Below, in pieces: positions 21,216-31,292 of a stretch of DNA of 64,000 nucleotides. The notes under the pieces were generated by a model. It searched no databases. It saw nothing but the letters and a program-made list of their open reading frames with translations, and was not told the origin of the DNA. A program made the position numbers and the translations under genes. Origin of the DNA: Symbiodinium natans (taxonomy: Eukaryota > Sar > Dinophyceae > Suessiales > Symbiodiniaceae); the NCBI GenBank assembly GCA_905221605.1, contig CAJNDS010002545.1, positions 215,001 through 279,000 on the forward strand, read 5' to 3'. The first letter of the stretch is position 1, and every line of letters starts with the position of its first letter.

Positions 21216-21870
21216 TAGGGTGTAGGGTTTAGGGTTTAGAGATTAGGGTTTAGGGTTTAGGTTTAGGTTTTAGGGTTTAGGGTTTAGGGTTTAGGGCTCA
21301 ACTGTTGTAGGAAATGTGGGCTGAAACCCTAAACCCTAAACCCTATAGATCCTAACGCCCTCACCCCCCCCCCCCCCCCCCCCCAAACAACCCCTAGAGT
21401 TACCTTAAACCCTAAACCCTAAATCTTAAACCATTCCATAAACCCCGAACCCTAAACCCTAGACCCTAAACCCTAATAGCCCCTAATAACCCCTATTAAC
21501 CCGTAAACTCTAAACGTAAACAACCCCTCGAGTTTGTAAGACTTAGGGTTTCCTGTTTAGGGTTTAGGAAGAAATGATGGGGAAACCCTAAACCCTAACC
21601 CTAAACCCTAAACCCTAAACCCTAAACCCTAAACCCTAAACCCTCTCTGTTTCCTTTCAAAAAAAACACACACAGCTGTCCAGTAGGAAAAATGGCGGGG
21701 GCCTAGGCTTTATAGGCTTTAGGCTTTAGGGGTTAGGGCTTAGGGTTTAGGGTTTAGGATTTAGGATCTAGGGTTTAGGATTTAGGGTTTAGGGTTTAGG
21801 ATTTAGGATTTAGGGTCTAGGATTTAGGATTTAGGGTTTGGGGTTTGGGGTTTGCTGCAGCCTAGCAACT
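21216..21870. repeat. Telomeric blocks of both strands, poly-C run
   Basis: TTTAGGG (21208-21296), CCCTAAA (21325-21345), a poly-C run at 21363-21384, CCCTAAA (21405-21480, 21586-21645), then TTTAGGG mixed with GGATTTAGG variants (21720-21850). Short islands only. Confidence 0.75.
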
Positions 21871-22019
21871 CTGCGTGTCCTCACCACTGTTAACACCTTC
21901 AATGTCCGCCATTGGGCACAGGGTCTCTAGGAGGCAGGGAGCAAGAACCTACGGCGAAATGCTCTGGAGCCGAACTCGAGCGGGTCGCGAAAGAGTTTGG
22001 CAAAGCGAGGGGCCAACAC
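21871..22019 (+). CDS. Exon-like island with GTAAGG donor
   Basis: The + strand is open, reading GGREQEPTAKCSGAELERVA, KEFGKARGQH, and ends at CAACAC|GTAAGG, a good 5' splice site at 22020. The G-rich minisatellite that follows would then be intronic. A second open frame overlaps, so the call is tentative. Family unknown. Confidence 0.35.
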
Positions 22020-22027
22020 GTAAGGTG

Positions 22028-22145
22028 TGGTGGGGGAGGTCGGGGGAGGGCGGGGGGAGGGCGGAGGGAGGGCGGGGGGAGGGCGGGGGGAGGGCGGGGG
22101 GAGGGCGGGGGGAGGGCGGGGGGAGGGCGGGGGGAGGGCGGGGAG
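22028..22145 (+). repeat. G-rich minisatellite (GGGCGGGGGGAG)
   Basis: Ten or more tandem copies of a 10-12-bp GGGCGGGGGGA unit. Its G-run pattern can form G-quadruplexes. The frames it opens on both strands are artefacts. Confidence 0.9.
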
Positions 22146-22690
22146 GCCGTTCCAGGAAGCTGCTGCGAGGTTTAAGGGTTGTTTGGCTTTGGGGCTTTGG
22201 GGCTTTGGGGCTTTGGGGCTTTGGGTAGTTGGGCTGTTGCGCTGCAATGTTTTTTCTCGAATCCACTTGACCTCCCGCAGTGAGTGAATCTTCGCAGGCG
22301 TTTCTCGATGTCTGAGCCTGCTCCGGTAGAGGGGGGAGCACGGTTGTTGAGGTGTGGTAGGGTACTGGGCTTCGGAGTTCATTGGGGCTTTGGGGCTCAG
22401 GGCTTTAGGGGTTTATGTTTTAGGGGTCTAGGGGTTTGCGTTTGGGGATTTATGGGTTTAGGGTTTAGGGTTTGGGGTCTGGTGTTGAGGGTTTGGGGTT
22501 CTGGGTTGTGGAGATCGGGCTTAGCGTGTCGGGTTTCGGGTTTAGGCTCAAGTTTTAGGAGGTGTGAGTTTAAGGGTTTAGGGGTTAGGGTTTAGGGTTT
22601 AGGGTTCAGGGTTTAGGGTTTGGGGTTTAGGGCTTCGGGTTTAGGGTTTAGGGTTTAGGGTTTAGAGTTTTCAGGGTTGAGGGTCTTTCT
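22146..22690 (+). repeat. CTTTGGGG octamers and TTTAGGG variants
   Basis: 22184-22225 is a short CTTTGGGG array. 22395-22690 is degenerate TTTAGGG. The unique piece between (22230-22390) has no convincing gene. Confidence 0.7.
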
Positions 22691-23160
22691 GAGTCACCAG
22701 GGAGATGAAAAAAACACGTCCAGCAAATCCTATCAGAATATTCTTTCAGGAAATCCCTTCACGGAGACCTTATAAGAACTGTTCCTATAAGAAGACCCTA
22801 TAAGAACATCCTCTACGGAGACCCTATAAGAAGAGGAACGTCCTCTAAGAAGATCCTATAAGAAGAGGAACATCCTATAAGATGATCTAAACCCTAAACC
22901 CTAAACCCTAAACCCTAAACCCTAATCCCTTTACGGAGATCCTATAAGAAGAGGAACATTCTATAAGAATACCCTATAAGAACATCCTATCAGTAAACCC
23001 TCTGAGGCGATACTGTTTAAAAAACCATGCTATGAGAAGATCCTATAACCCTAAACCCTAAACCTCCTAAACCCTAAACCCTAAACCCTGAACCCCAAAC
23101 CCTAAACCCTAAACTCCTAAACCCCAAACCCTAAACCCGAAAACCCTATCAGAAAATCCC
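22691..23160. repeat. CCTATAAGAAGA repeat interleaved with CCCTAAA
   Basis: About a dozen imperfect copies of CCTATAAGAAG(A), often followed by GGAACATCCT or preceded by ACGGAGA, are broken up by two perfect CCCTAAA blocks (22889-22925, 23045-23135). Confidence 0.75.
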
Positions 23161-24421
23161 TTAATGAGGAGGAGGAGATCCCTTAGCCCTGTGTTACTAG
23201 TATCCCCAAAAGGACACCAGACCTACACTCCCCAAAGGACTCCTACCCCCTTAAGAAACAATCGTATAAGCCTAAACCCTAAACCCCAAACCCTATACCC
23301 TATACCCTATAAGGAATCCCTTACCAAAAAAATCTCTTAGCACTCTAGAAGCCCATGTTCATTAAGGCCAATCCTGACCATCTTTTTCAGAGAAAACTTC
23401 AGAGAAAATCTTTTCTGGAAAGCTTTACACCTACACCCTGAACCCTTAATCCTACACCATAGACCCTGAACCCTAAACCCTTAACCCTTAATCCTAAACC
23501 CTAGACCCTGAACCCTAAACCCTGAAGCCTAAAGCCTAAACCCTAAACCCTGAACCCTAGACCCTTAATCCTTAACCCTTAACCCTAAACCCTTAACCCT
23601 AGTCCCGGTTGAGTCAATCCAGCTAGTCACCGACTGCGACTCTAAACCCGAAACCCTTAACCCTAATCCCTAAACCCCAAGCCCTAAACCCTAAACCCAC
23701 CAGGGACCTCGCGAGGAGCCTCTACACGCCAGTTTAATTTCACAAAAAAATGAAACACACAAGCCTTCCCAAGCTCCCAAGCCTTCCCTCAAACCAAAAT
23801 AAACAAAACTCGAGACCCTATTTCCAGCCGCGACTCCATCATCATCATCATCACCACCATCATCATCATAATAACAGTCGTAATCTTTAAAACAAAAAAG
23901 ATGGTAATGCCACATAACCATAACACTAGTAATGGGTTTTTTTAAAATAACACTAGCAACCTCCACAACACAAAAAAAAAAGGAGATTGTAATAGCAGGT
24001 ATAGCTTTCGCGACAGTCAAGCGAGGCCTCCTTAGGGGGCCGGCCAGCTGTCGGCCCAGGCCCGTGGCCTGCCGAGTGGAGGGTTTAGGGTGGTCTCAGG
24101 GGGTTGAGGCTTTAGGGTTTAGGGTTTAGGGTTTAGGGTTTAGGGTTAAGGGTTCAGGGGTTAAGGTGGTTTAGGATTTAGGGTTGAGGGATTTGGTGTT
24201 TGGTGTTTGGGTTCAAGGCTTTTCGCTGAGGATTTAGGGTTTAGGGTTTAGGGTTTAGGGCTTAGGGTTTAGTAGGGTTTAGGGTTTAGGGTTTAGGGTT
24301 TAGGGTTTAGGGTTCAGGACTTGCGAGGTTGGCTCTTTGCTTCGGTGAGCTCTTGGCCGGATACCCTAAACCCTAAACCCTAAGCCCTAAACCCTAAACC
24401 CAAAACCACACCGAACCCTAG
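23161..24421. repeat. CCCTAAA block, low-complexity spacer, TTTAGGG block
   Basis: CCCTAAA variants to 23700, AT-richer unique sequence with an ATC trinucleotide run at 23836-23872, TTTAGGG repeats at 24110-24320, then a short CCCTAAA block. The 109-codon minus frame at 23691-24020 consists mostly of low-complexity residues and is not called. Confidence 0.65.
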
Positions 24422-24826
24422 ACCCTGGCTACAGAAATAGATGTCAGAAAAGCTTATACATCCGCCTGCAACAAGATCGCCGAAGTACCCGTGTTCACTC
24501 AATTTGATATCTGGAAGCCCTTCAATGGTAAAGGCCTCCTGTTTAATACACATGGTACGCGCTTAAAGCACTTTGTGAAACAGTGTAGAGACTGTACTAT
24601 AAGCAACCATCCCGAGTATACAACGCGGACTACAGAAAGATCACAGGCGAGTCATGGAAAACCGACAGGATCGGACGAGCCAGCGGAAGACCGTAGAATG
24701 AAAGGGGAGGGGTGGGGATGGGAGTGGGAGTGGGAGAGTGTGGGAGAGTGGGAGTGGGAGAGTGGGAGTGGGAGAGTGGAAGGGTGGGAGCCTTCATCTC
24801 AGTGCCAACGGCATCCCGTTGTCTGA
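24422..24826 (+). CDS. ORF fragment with a DVRKAYTS motif, virus/polinton-like
   Basis: Open from just after a TAG. It reads ATEIDVRKAYTSACNKIAEV, PVFTQFDIWKPFNGKGLLF, NTHGTRLKHFVKQC. The D-x-x-K-A-Y-T-S...I-P-V-F-x-x-F-D pattern reminds me of the start of polymerase- or primase-like proteins of large DNA viruses, polintons and virophages of protists. This is a memory-level resemblance only. The frame runs into a GTGGGA minisatellite (24717-24786) and then into the duplicated segment at 24791, so it is truncated. No catalytic motif is visible. Confidence 0.35.
   Translation, partial: TLATEIDVRKAYTSACNKIAEVPVFTQFDIWKPFNGKGLLFNTHGTRLKHFVKQCRDCTISNHPEYTTRTTERSQASHGKPTGSDEPAEDRRMKGEGWGWEWEWESVGEWEWESGSGRVEGWEPSSQCQRHPVV
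24717..24786 (+). repeat. GTGGGA minisatellite
   Basis: Tandem GGGAGTGGGAGA-type units at the edge of the duplicated segment. Confidence 0.85.
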
Positions 24827-26694
24827 CGCAGCGTTTGGTGCTGGGTGTGGGCTTTGCGGGTTGAGGAAACTTGGTGGAGCAAATGTGTCCCTAAGAATTT
24901 CTTAAACTTAACAGCCGATCACAGAATTGCCTTGAGGAAGGTGTTGTTCTGCCGGTCCGCGCCTGCGATGACCTCGCAGGGATGGCGGAGAGCGAACAAG
25001 CAGGAGTTTCAACTAGCTCAGCAGCAGGAGGATGACGAGAAGCCCGAGATATTTGGGCCTTAGTTACCGGACCAACCCTCAGAAACTTGAAGCCTAAAGA
25101 ACGAACAGAACCGCTAAAGTGGACAACCCACACTCTCAAAGAAACACGGCTGTGGCTCCAAGTCAACCACGTGACAATCTCCAAAGCAAAACTAAATTAC
25201 ACACTGACACGATCAAATCTTACATGGGCAAGCTTGCCAAAAAGCAGATCATTCCCATCGCGAAGGCTAAGAGAAACCTGTAAAGTCAATTTGTGGAGTG
25301 CCATGGCAGCAGACAGAGCGGTCGTGCTTTCAAAAGCAACCCAGCGACAATACACACATGAAGGAACTGACATTTTGGCCCCCATTGAGGTGTACTTACT
25401 TTTGCTCGTTTTGGCGCATGCTATCATGTCCGGCCGACGTTCAAATGATCGAACCAAGCAGCTGCGCAGCAACATGGAAACGGCATCACACAAAGCGCCA
25501 GAACCGGGTGCCGCTTCGGCTGCGACTTGCACGACCGCTTGATGGGCTTGCTGGCGGGTGTTGGAAGACTCGGTAATCCTTGAGGCGTAGCGGCTCGTCA
25601 TCTCGGCCCCAAGGTGGACTTACACATGGCACCCCTCGACCCTAGACTTCCGTTTTCCGACGCTGCATTGGCATCACCAGTGCACGGTTTCCTTTTTGGA
25701 AAGGGGTTTGGGGTTTGGGGTTGAGGGGCTTTGGTTGTGTCCAGTGCAACCTCAGTGCTCCAGCTGGCCAAAACGCCAGCCCGGTGACACGAGCGCAGTG
25801 AGACATTTCAGGACCCCCCACCGAGCAGGCGCGGCCTGCTTTTCAGGCTGTGCAAGGTGGAGCCTGGGTCCTGTACCCTGGCAGGGGTCAGAGTCGGAAC
25901 ATCTGAAGCCCGAAAGACCGGGTTTCAGGGTTTGGGTCCCTTAGTGTATAGGGGAATAGGGCTTCGGGTCCATAGGGTTTTGTTTGTAGGGGGGACGCTC
26001 CATCAATCTTCTTTTAAAAGCGATAGGAACCCGAAAATACTTCAAGGAAATTCCTTCATGAAAGGATACTGGACCCACTGAGAGCCTAAGCCAAGGGCTT
26101 AGGTTGAAGGCTCAAGGCTTTGGGGTTTTGCTTTACGGCTTGGCTCTTCCCTAAACCCGAAACCACGAATCCTTGGCACCTTGTGTGTCTACGTGTTTAG
26201 ATGTACAGTATGTTAAGTCAGCTGTAAGGTAAAGGAGACTTTAGGAATTCCGTAGGTTTCAGATTCAAGTAGGTTTGGAGGCTCTTAGAAGTTAAGGGGA
26301 GAACCTTCCTGTAGATCCTGTAAACCCTGTACACCCTAAATAGCCCTAAAAGTTGCGCTAAAGGTCCTGAAGCCCCCAAACCCTGAGAACCCGAACCGGC
26401 CCTAACCCCCCCCCCCAAAAAAAAAAAACAAAATAATATATATATATATATATAGCCCTCAGCATCCGCCAGCGGCGGCTGCGCCGTGCTGAAGTCACCG
26501 AGGCGTCTCGCAGCTACTGCCCGGCCCAGCCTGGCGGTCCAAAAGTTGGCCCCAGAGCGAGTACCCTAAACCCTAAACCCTAAATAAACCCTAAACCCTA
26601 AACCCTAAACCTTAAACCCTAAACCTGTGGTGCTTTAGGGTCTCGAGGGTTTTGTAGGGCTTTGAGTAAGTTGGCGCCCTGTAAGTGCGGCTCA
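24791..26694. repeat. Duplicated segment, copy A
   Basis: Closely matches 31293-33146 in the same orientation, with several indels. Relative to copy B it lacks about 125 bp after 25000 and has 68 bp of telomeric repeats at 26560-26627. The longest shared frame begins KPKERTE and LWLQVNHVTISKAKLNYTL (about 25087-25290 here) but is shifted relative to copy B, so at least one copy is non-functional. No family is recognised. A 12-nt C run and an AT dinucleotide run lie near 26407-26453. Confidence 0.9.
26560..26627 (-). repeat. Telomeric insertion present in copy A only
   Basis: CCCTAAA repeats lie between AGAGCG and TGGTGCT. In copy B these are adjacent (junction at 33083/33084). Confidence 0.85.
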
Positions 26695-26940
26695 ACCCCG
26701 CTACTTCTGATTTGGGATTGGGGGGGGGGGTTTTAGGGTTTTAGGGTTTTAGGGTTTTTAGGGTTTTTAGGGTTTTTAGGGTTTTAGGGTTTTAGGGTTT
26801 TAGGGTTTTAGGGTTTTAGGGTTTTAGGGTTTTAGGGTTTGAGGGTTTTAGGGTTTTAGGGTTTTAGGGTTTTAGGTTTCTAGGGTTTTAGGGCTTTAGA
26901 GTTTTAGGGTTTTAGGGCTTTAGGGCTTTAAAATAGGGTT
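26695..26940 (+). repeat. TTTTAGGG octamer array
   Basis: From about 26730 the repeats are predominantly TTTTAGGG (the Chlamydomonas-type octamer) with a few TTTTTAGGG, rather than the TTTAGGG heptamer used elsewhere. Confidence 0.9.
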
Positions 26941-28790
26941 ATTGGGGGACTCGGCTTTGGACCTACAGCCTAAGCAAAGCAGAATGTTCGAAGAGACAGG
27001 GGGGGGAGGTCTGTTGGCCCAAGTGGGGCTGGGAGTGTCAGTTCTTTGCACCTTACCGGTTTGGGGGGGGGGGGGGTTTGCTTTGCTTGGGATGTAGGGG
27101 ATGGGTTTAGGGTTTAGGATTTAGGGTTTAGGGTTTAGGGTTTAGGGTTTAGGGTTCAGGACTTTTGGGGACTGAAGGCCCAAGGAACCCTTAGGAGCCA
27201 GGACATGGGGAGGACAAAAGAAAAAGGGGGCGCCCACTTCGATATCCAGCCTGTAAGCCCTCAGCCCCAAGCCCTAAACCCTAAACCCTAAGCCCTAAAC
27301 CCTAAACTCTAAACCTCGGCTGGCCTCAAAAAACCCTCTGAAAAAAACTATTCCTGAACATGATCCTCTTCAGCCCAACTAAGGTAAGATGCACAAAAAG
27401 TCCCAAGCGCCTCTACCCTTCCCCACATCCGAAGCCGAGCATGGGCCCCAAGACAGACAGCCGCGGAGCCCTACTTGGAGGTTCATGGGCACTTCTACCC
27501 CCAATTTGTAGCTGTACTTAAACAAGCCCTCTAAGTCCCCTAAGTAGGTTCTAAGTAGACTTACAAGTGGAGTGAGTACAGCAGAAAAGCCACACTAACA
27601 ACCCCAATATAGGGGGTATTTGAGGGTAGGGGAAGCACAGGATCCGCCAGGCTCGAGCCCTAAGCCTGGAGCTCCTAGGGGCTGGCCCAAGGCCGAAACC
27701 TCCGCTTCAAAGGCCGATAAGCCCAACCATGGAGATGAAGAAAAGCTTCACGTCAACCTGTACTTGAGGCTTGCATCTGCATAGGACAAGGGGTTGGCCG
27801 TCGAAAGCAACACATGCTCTGCAGGGTTTCTAAAGGGTTGCTGGGCTGTTTAAAGTCGTATAAGGTGTTGTGGGATTTCTAGGCTTTGCAAAGCTAAGGG
27901 CCTAGGGCTCATGAGCTTTCGGGGTCAGGGCTTCAGGCAGGATTTTAGGGACTTTTTGGCTTCCAAAGGTCAGCAGTCCTGCTTGCAAGGTGAGACAAAA
28001 TGCATCTGAGGCGCATTAGCTGCGAAGCTGCGCCGAGACTGCGCAGGAGCCCTTCAAAACCGGCTGTACAAGGGTTGCAATCGAAAGTTGGAAGAGCAGC
28101 TTGAACCCAAACATCGAGCAGCCTCTCCCGAGAGTGCTCTCAACCTAGGCCCCAAATGGCCCCAAGAATACCGGATACGGCGCCCGACGGTGCTCCCAGC
28201 TTTTCCATGCCGGACCGTGACTCTGGGAAAGCCTTCGGGCTACTTGCGATCTCGACTGCGAAGCGTTGCAACGCTGACCAGGTTCCGAGCGCAGGCGAAG
28301 ACCAAAGTTGCAACCAAGAGCATGAGGCACATGAAAAAACAGGAGCCTTCAAGCAGGTGATCTGCATTGCCTTGGTCCTGGGCTGTCTCTTGAGTGATAT
28401 TCATAGCCCTTTATCTCCCTACCAGAATTCAGCCCCCATTCTTCCTTGCAACCTCTACCTCGGCTTCTGGATTAATTAGGGGTCGGCAGCAGCTGCATCG
28501 CTTGAGATGCTCCACAAGCTCGAACAACATCAACCTATTCATATTACTGCTTGCCTACCTTTTTAAACAGTGAAGCGACAAACGCTGAACAGTTTCAGTT
28601 AAGTCTCCACAAAATCCACCTTCCAACATAGGTCCTCCAATTGGAGCATCCCGACAAAGGCAGCCACCACGATCACAAGGATCAAGCCTGGGGAAGCTCG
28701 AGTTGAAAACAGCGACATTCCATGGCGCAAGAGGCCCTGAACTTTTTACACCCTGGAAGGTTCAGCGCAGTTGTGCACATCGTGCAGAAG
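26941..28790. other. Mostly unique intergenic sequence
   Basis: Short TTTAGGG (27105-27160) and CCCTAAA (27265-27315) blocks, otherwise ordinary sequence. Overlapping frames of 60-107 codons at 28088-28479 lie on both strands and none shows a domain. I call no gene. Confidence 0.5.
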
Positions 28791-28799
28791 AGCCCCAAA

Positions 28800-31106
28800 T
28801 TAAACAGCGAATTTGGCCAAGCAGCAATTCATGACAACCCCGCCGCAGCAGCCGCAATACTGGCGACGCCACAAAAGGGCAAGCGTAGAAATAATCCAGA
28901 AGATCACCTCAAACCGGCATTCGGGTTCATGACAGGGTAGGAAAAAAAGTTTGCAACATGCCGCAGGTATCCAGCGAGGCTTCGGGCCGTGTCTCCTGCA
29001 TGAACTGCTGTGAAGGAGCCGGCAAAGCCCCGAAAGTCCAGGCGATTCCACGGGCGAGTTCCCGGAAAGCTCCCGACGTCGTACCCCTCAGGATGTAATG
29101 TACCAGAGTTACAAGAGAGGCTTAGTCTGATCGAGACCTACTGAAGAGGAGTCACCAGACATGCCAGAAATGCATCCGATTCCAAACTAAGCCAGGGGCT
29201 CCTCAGCGGCTTTCACCGCTACCCGGTCCATGTGGTACCAGAACAAGGGCAACGAAGCAGCCGCACACTGCTTGTAGGTGAAGATCTTCTTCGACAGCTG
29301 GTCAACCAGACCTCAGACCGACTCACCACATGTTTGCACTGTTCTGATCTCTCCTGCGCCTGGACAAGCCCGGCAAAACTAGGTGCCCGCAAAACGTACC
29401 ATTGGAAGCGCCCGGGTGCAGTCTAGCACTTCCGTGCGCACTCGTTCCTCAAAGCTCTCGACGGTGCCAAACCACGTGACAATGCAGCGAAGAACAACCT
29501 GTCGGTCACAGATCACCTCTTCGCCCTCGTCGGTATGGTCTGTCAACTCATTACAGCACCAGCAGCGGCTTTCTTTGACGGTGAAGCTTGCGAGCTCTGT
29601 CTCCAGGAGCTTCGCAGACCGGTAGTACGCGCGCAGCGCAGCAACGCTCACGTAGAAGGACGCGAAGGCGAAGAGAGCCGCGACCACCATTCTTTCATTT
29701 CTAATGACATCCTCTGGGATAAGTGCGAGGGCAAGCAGAACAACCGACAGGGCGATGGGCAGCGAGATGAAGCCAGGTCCCAGAACCTTAAGGTTTGGGG
29801 TTTAGGGTTTGGGGTTTGGGGTTTGGGGTTTAGGGTTTAGGGTTTAGGGTTAAAGGGCGGTTGGGGGCTTGGGTGGTCGTGGTCTTGAGCCGCTTGAGGC
29901 TCTCCCTTTTTCAGCACTGGACCCGCGCAAGAAAGGGAATGGCAACGATTGCGATTGGACCAAGGAACTGTCGGCCGAATGGTGAGCTTCGCCGGCTTGT
30001 TGGCTGCTCGGCTGTGCAGAAAACCAGCCATTTCAAACACCTACAGCACGATCAAGAGACGAATACATTCGCAAAGGGAAAAAGTCGGACTATCAAGTGC
30101 CAGGAATGCAGCAGCCACAAGAAGATCTATACGACAAGGCACACACCAGAGGCGACGAGATATACGACGGATCCCAGAAGACCTGGGCTGCAATAGGATC
30201 CTCTTTCATCCCCAACAACGCAACCCGGGGCCGAGCGGCAACGAGTGTGTCTGAGATCTTCAGGAAGGCCCCCATGCTGACAAGAGCTGCAGTCTTCCTC
30301 TCCGAATCATGTTGGTCAATGCACAGAATGTCCACGAAGATGCGGTGCCACGGCCGCCAGGCAATCAGAAGGAAGCAGTACAAGAAGAGGCCCACGGCCA
30401 TGCAGATGCAGGAGTCTCGGCTGCGCACATCTTCGGAGGAACTTTGGGTTTAGGTTGAGGGTAGATGGGTAGATGGGTCGACGGTCGAGGGTTTAAAGAT
30501 TGGGGGCTTCGGGCTTCGGGCTTCGCTCTCCCCAAAGTCTGGGGCAAAGTTGAAGCCTCCACTCTTTCATTCTGAGGTCCTAAAACTGGTCTGCTTCTTC
30601 GCAGATGCTACCAAAGACATGCTTCTTCAGTATTCAAGCCAGGCACCGGGTGGATATGCTGGGGCCTGCTGGAACCGAGGGACTGGCAAGATCCCAAACC
30701 CGACAAGCAGGCCTATTGCGACCGAGCCGAGGGTGGCGAGAAGCGACGCGTACCAAGAGTTGTTCAGGTAGATGGCCGTCCAGATCTTCTTCCACTGGCC
30801 TCCGTGCCAGCTATGACTCCAAAACTCATCTATATGGTCGGCCCGGAAACTTTCGCGGCGTTGGCCGCGGCGATTCCTGCGGCGAAAAGCACGGCCCAAG
30901 CCGCTGAGAGCTTGCCAGGCAGACACCGCTTGAATGATGTCTGGTTGTTGTGGCTCCATTCTGGCGATCACTCCGGCAATGAACTGCTCCGCAGCTTGCC
31001 GGGGACACGCCGCGGACTCTGAGTCGGATGAGTCCACGGAAGGTTCACGGTCGGCCATAGACCCCTCAGGGGAGCCACCCTCGGCCATGGACCCCTCCAC
31101 CTCCAT
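28800..31106 (-). pseudogene. Multi-pass membrane protein gene, multi-exon, with two frameshifts
   Basis: The minus strand starts at ATG 31106: an acidic N-terminus, then HIDEFWSHSWHGGQWKKIW and a hydrophobic segment. Exon 30420-30240 gives a TM segment and WRPWHRIFVDILCIDQHDSE, GAFLKISDTLV. A 57-bp GC-AG intron (30239-30183) joins it to VFWDPSYIS. RLWC needs a 1-nt skip. A 102-bp GT-AG intron (30142-30041) leads to VFEMAGFLHSRAANKPAKLT. Another 1-nt shift precedes FLGPIAIVAIPFLARV. Exon 29790-29385 has two TM segments plus SRCWCCNELTDHTDEGEE and a WFGTVESFEERVRTE motif. Exon about 29300-29187 reads QLSKKIFTYKQC, LPLFWYHMD; further TM-like sequence follows at about 28945-28800. The SHSW, D-x-x-C-I-x-Q, RLWCVFE and WFG motifs match a large unnamed family I associate with Symbiodiniaceae. 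The frameshifts may be decay or sequence errors. Confidence 0.55.
29788..29857 (+). repeat. Telomeric tract inside a membrane-gene intron
   Basis: TTTGGGG/TTTAGGG units between two exons of the minus-strand gene. The downstream exon begins after AAG|G. Confidence 0.7.
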
Positions 31107-31292
31107 GCGTAGAAATGGCGCACCGACGTGCCGAAGCCTAAGGCTTTAAAGAGGTCTCAGCCACTCCTACCACTGAAAATAGCGCGGAAACAACGCGCAA
31201 AGCGACACAAGCTGCAGACCATCTACCTGCAACCTTATAGCGCAAAACAAACTTTCCGAAGCTTAGCCGGCATCTTCTACCTTCGTCAGAGC

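Noticed and set aside
21875-22382. Four overlapping Pro- or Gly-rich frames of up to 151 codons on both strands
   Set aside because: Produced by the GGGCGGGGGGAG minisatellite; only the non-repetitive start up to 22019 is kept as a weak exon candidate.
23691-24020. 109-codon minus frame with a hydrophobic start and Asp run
   Set aside because: Half of it is the ATC trinucleotide repeat and the rest has no recognisable domain.
11226-24420. A real chromosome end or subtelomere
   Set aside because: Repeats occur in both orientations, are mostly degenerate and continue on both sides within a scaffold holding genes; a telomere would be homogeneous and one-directional.
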